Made by a program: the position numbers and the translations under genes
Notes under the pieces: generated by a model
Told to the model about the DNA's origin: nothing
Databases searched by the model: none
The model's input: only the letters and a program-made list of their open reading frames with translations
Part shown: piece by piece, positions 62,698 through 64,000 of the stretch
Numbering within the stretch: the stretch's first letter is position 1
How the letters are laid out: each line of letters begins with the position of its first letter
DNA from: Thermus hydrothermalis
Lineage (GTDB): Bacteria > Deinococcota > Deinococci > Deinococcales > Thermaceae
Direction of reading: 5' to 3'
DNA: 64,000 bases
NCBI RefSeq assembly: GCF_022760925.1
Contig: NZ_JAKTNT010000012.1
Coordinates: 1 to 64,000, forward strand

Positions 62698-64000
62698 GGG
62701 AAAGGGTCCGCTGGCGCCTCCTTCCCCTGCCCCCCGTCCCCGAGTGGCTTGGCCTCATGGAGGCCTTCGGGGTGGGGCCCGAGGCCGCCTTGGCCTACTG
62801 GCACCGGGGGGTGAGGCGGCGGGAGGACCTCGTGCCTCCCCTTACCCGGCTTCCCCTCAAGGGCCTCGAGGAGGCGGCCGAGCTTTTAGCGCAGGCGCTA
62901 AAGGAAGGCAAGCGCATCCGCATCCACGGGGACTACGACGCCGATGGCCTCACGGGAACGGCCATCCTGGTGCGGGGGCTTCGGGCCCTAGGGGCCAAGG
63001 TCCACCCCTTTATCCCCCACCGCCTGGAGGAGGGCTACGGCGTCCTCATGGACCGCATCCCCGAGCACCTGGAGGCGGCGGACGTTTTCGTCACCGTGGA
63101 TTGCGGCATCGCCAACCACGCCGAGCTCCGGGAGCTTGTGGAAAACGGGGTGGAGGTCCTGGTCACCGACCACCATACCCCCAAGGAAACCCCGCCCCCG
63201 GGCCTGGTGGTCCACCCCGCCTACACCCCGGGGCTAGGGGAGCACCCCACGGGGGCGGGGGTGGCCTTTTCCCTCCTCTGGGCGCTCCACGAGCGCCTGG
63301 GGCTACCGCCCCCTTTGGCCTACGCCGATTTGGCGGCGGTGGGCACCATCGCCGACGTGGCCCCCCTCTGGGGGTGGAACCGGGCCCTGGTGCGGGAGGG
63401 ATTAGCCCGGCTTTCCACCTCCAGGTGGGTGGGCTTACGCCTCCTCGCCCAGGCGGTGGGCTACACGGGGAAGGCGGTGGAGGTGGCCTTCCGCATCGGC
63501 CCCCGCATCAACGCCGCAAGCCGCCTGGGAGAGGCGGAGAAAGCGCTCAACCTCCTCCTTACGGATAGCGAGGCGGAGGCCCAGGCTTTGGTGGAGGAGC
63601 TCAACCGCCTCAACGCCCGCCGCCAGGCCATAGAGGAGGAGATGCTAAAGCGCCTTCTCCCCAAGGCCGACCCTGAGGCCAAGGCCATCGTCCTAAGGGA
63701 CCCGGAAGGCCACCCCGGGGTGATGGGCATCGTGGCGAGCCGGATCCTCGAGGCCACCTGGCGCCCCGTCTTCTTGGTGGCGCAGGGCAAGGGCACGGTG
63801 CGAAGCCTCCCGCCCATCAGCGCCGTGGGGGCCCTTAAGGAGGCGGAAGACCTCCTCGTCCGTTTTGGCGGCCACAGGGAGGCGGCGGGCTTCGCCCTGG
63901 ACGAGGCCCGCTTCCCCGAGTTCCAAAGGCGGATAGAAGCCTACGCCGCCCGCTTCCCCGACCCCGTGCAGGAGGTGCCCTTGCTTGGGCCTTTGCCCCC
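62694..64000 (+). CDS. recJ: single-strand-specific exonuclease RecJ, N-terminal two thirds (runs off the right edge)
   Basis: The frame from ATG 62694 stays open to base 64000, 435 codons. DHH phosphoesterase motifs are visible: RIRIHGDYDADGLTG (about residue 80), FVTVDCGIANH (about 130), VLVTDHHTPKE (about 155) and YADLAAVGTIADVAPL (about 210). The DHHA1 domain follows with GVMGIVASRILEATWRP and FGGHREAAGFAL (about 395). RecJ degrades 5'-ended single strands in recombination and repair. The OB-fold end and C-terminus lie beyond the window (T. thermophilus RecJ has about 666 residues). Confidence 0.96.
   Translation, partial: MRERVRWRLLPLPPVPEWLGLMEAFGVGPEAALAYWHRGVRRREDLVPPLTRLPLKGLEEAAELLAQALKEGKRIRIHGDYDADGLTGTAILVRGLRALGAKVHPFIPHRLEEGYGVLMDRIPEHLEAADVFVTVDCGIANHAELRELVENGVEVLVTDHHTPKETPPPGLVVHPAYTPGLGEHPTGAGVAFSLLWALHERLGLPPPLAYADLAAVGTIADVAPLWGWNRALVREGLARLSTSRWVGLRLLAQAVGYTGKAVEVAFRIGPRINAASRLGEAEKALNLLLTDSEAEAQALVEELNRLNARRQAIEEEMLKRLLPKADPEAKAIVLRDPEGHPGVMGIVASRILEATWRPVFLVAQGKGTVRSLPPISAVGALKEAEDLLVRFGGHREAAGFALDEARFPEFQRRIEAYAARFPDPVQEVPLLGPLP

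Overview
The window is chromosomal DNA from a Thermus species close to, but not identical with, T. thermophilus. The evidence is very high GC with C/G-ended codons, short or overlapping intergenic gaps, many starts placed 5-9 nt after a TANNNT box (leaderless mRNAs), and a ba3-type cytochrome oxidase whose 562-residue subunit I and 34-residue subunit IIa match the T. thermophilus enzyme in length and nearly in sequence. The species cannot be fixed from the sequence alone. Most of the window is core chromosome. One accessory island, about 28.7-37.9 kb, ends beside a tRNA-Gln gene.

Layout. 0-4.6 kb (minus strand): a partial MFS transporter, an unknown membrane protein, the ba3 oxidase operon cbaD-cbaB-cbaA and the polarity pair mglB-mglA. 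4.6-13.3 kb (plus): an M20 peptidase, the polyamine ureohydrolase, an alpha/beta hydrolase, then a housekeeping run (quinate-dehydrogenase-like protein, efp, accB-accC, an Asp23-type protein, nusB, folD, a PAP2-like membrane protein). 13.5-21.2 kb: a membrane Fe-S oxidoreductase, a methyltransferase/TerC/esterase operon, an internally deleted lactate dehydrogenase remnant, a DUF1517-type protein and lon. 21.2-28.7 kb: bshA and an envelope locus in which Lpt-like genes (LptF/G, LptA-like, LptD-like) alternate with an O-antigen-ligase-like gene and a hendecad-repeat coiled-coil gene.

28.7-37.8 kb is a surface-polysaccharide cluster: nucleotide-sugar dehydrogenase remnant, Wzx flippase, UDP-galactopyranose mutase, two GT2 enzymes, a Wzy-like polymerase, a GT4 enzyme, an initiating phosphoglycosyltransferase and a Wzz-like protein. 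Base composition switches several times, once inside a gene, which suggests mosaic assembly by recombination. The products would build a galactofuranose-containing glycan on a lipid carrier, flip it, polymerise it and set its length.

38-50.7 kb: a degenerate receiver protein, PBP1A, a TrmJ-type methyltransferase, an orphan NarL-type histidine kinase, a probable protein-deglycation pair (LMW phosphatase plus fructosamine kinase) with a DUF4388 protein, psuG, a RodZ-like protein, rimO and the trkA-trkH potassium uptake genes. 50.7-58.6 kb: glucan phosphorylase, then an amino-acid ABC transporter whose ATPase gene is separated from its permease gene by a complete TAXI-TRAP transporter. 58.6-64 kb: a small membrane protein, a patatin-like phospholipase, a PIN/HTH toxin-antitoxin-like pair, trpC, hisA, a LapA-like protein and the 5' two thirds of recJ.

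The points most worth a second look are the in-frame-deleted ldh with an ACG in place of its start codon, the mosaic glycan island, the interleaved ABC/TRAP locus with a perfect palindrome in its promoter spacer, the reversed-order PIN/HTH pair, the hendecad coiled-coil gene inside the Lpt locus, and a recurring junction in which a -10 box overlaps the upstream stop codon. No insertion sequence, CRISPR array, rRNA or prophage was seen.
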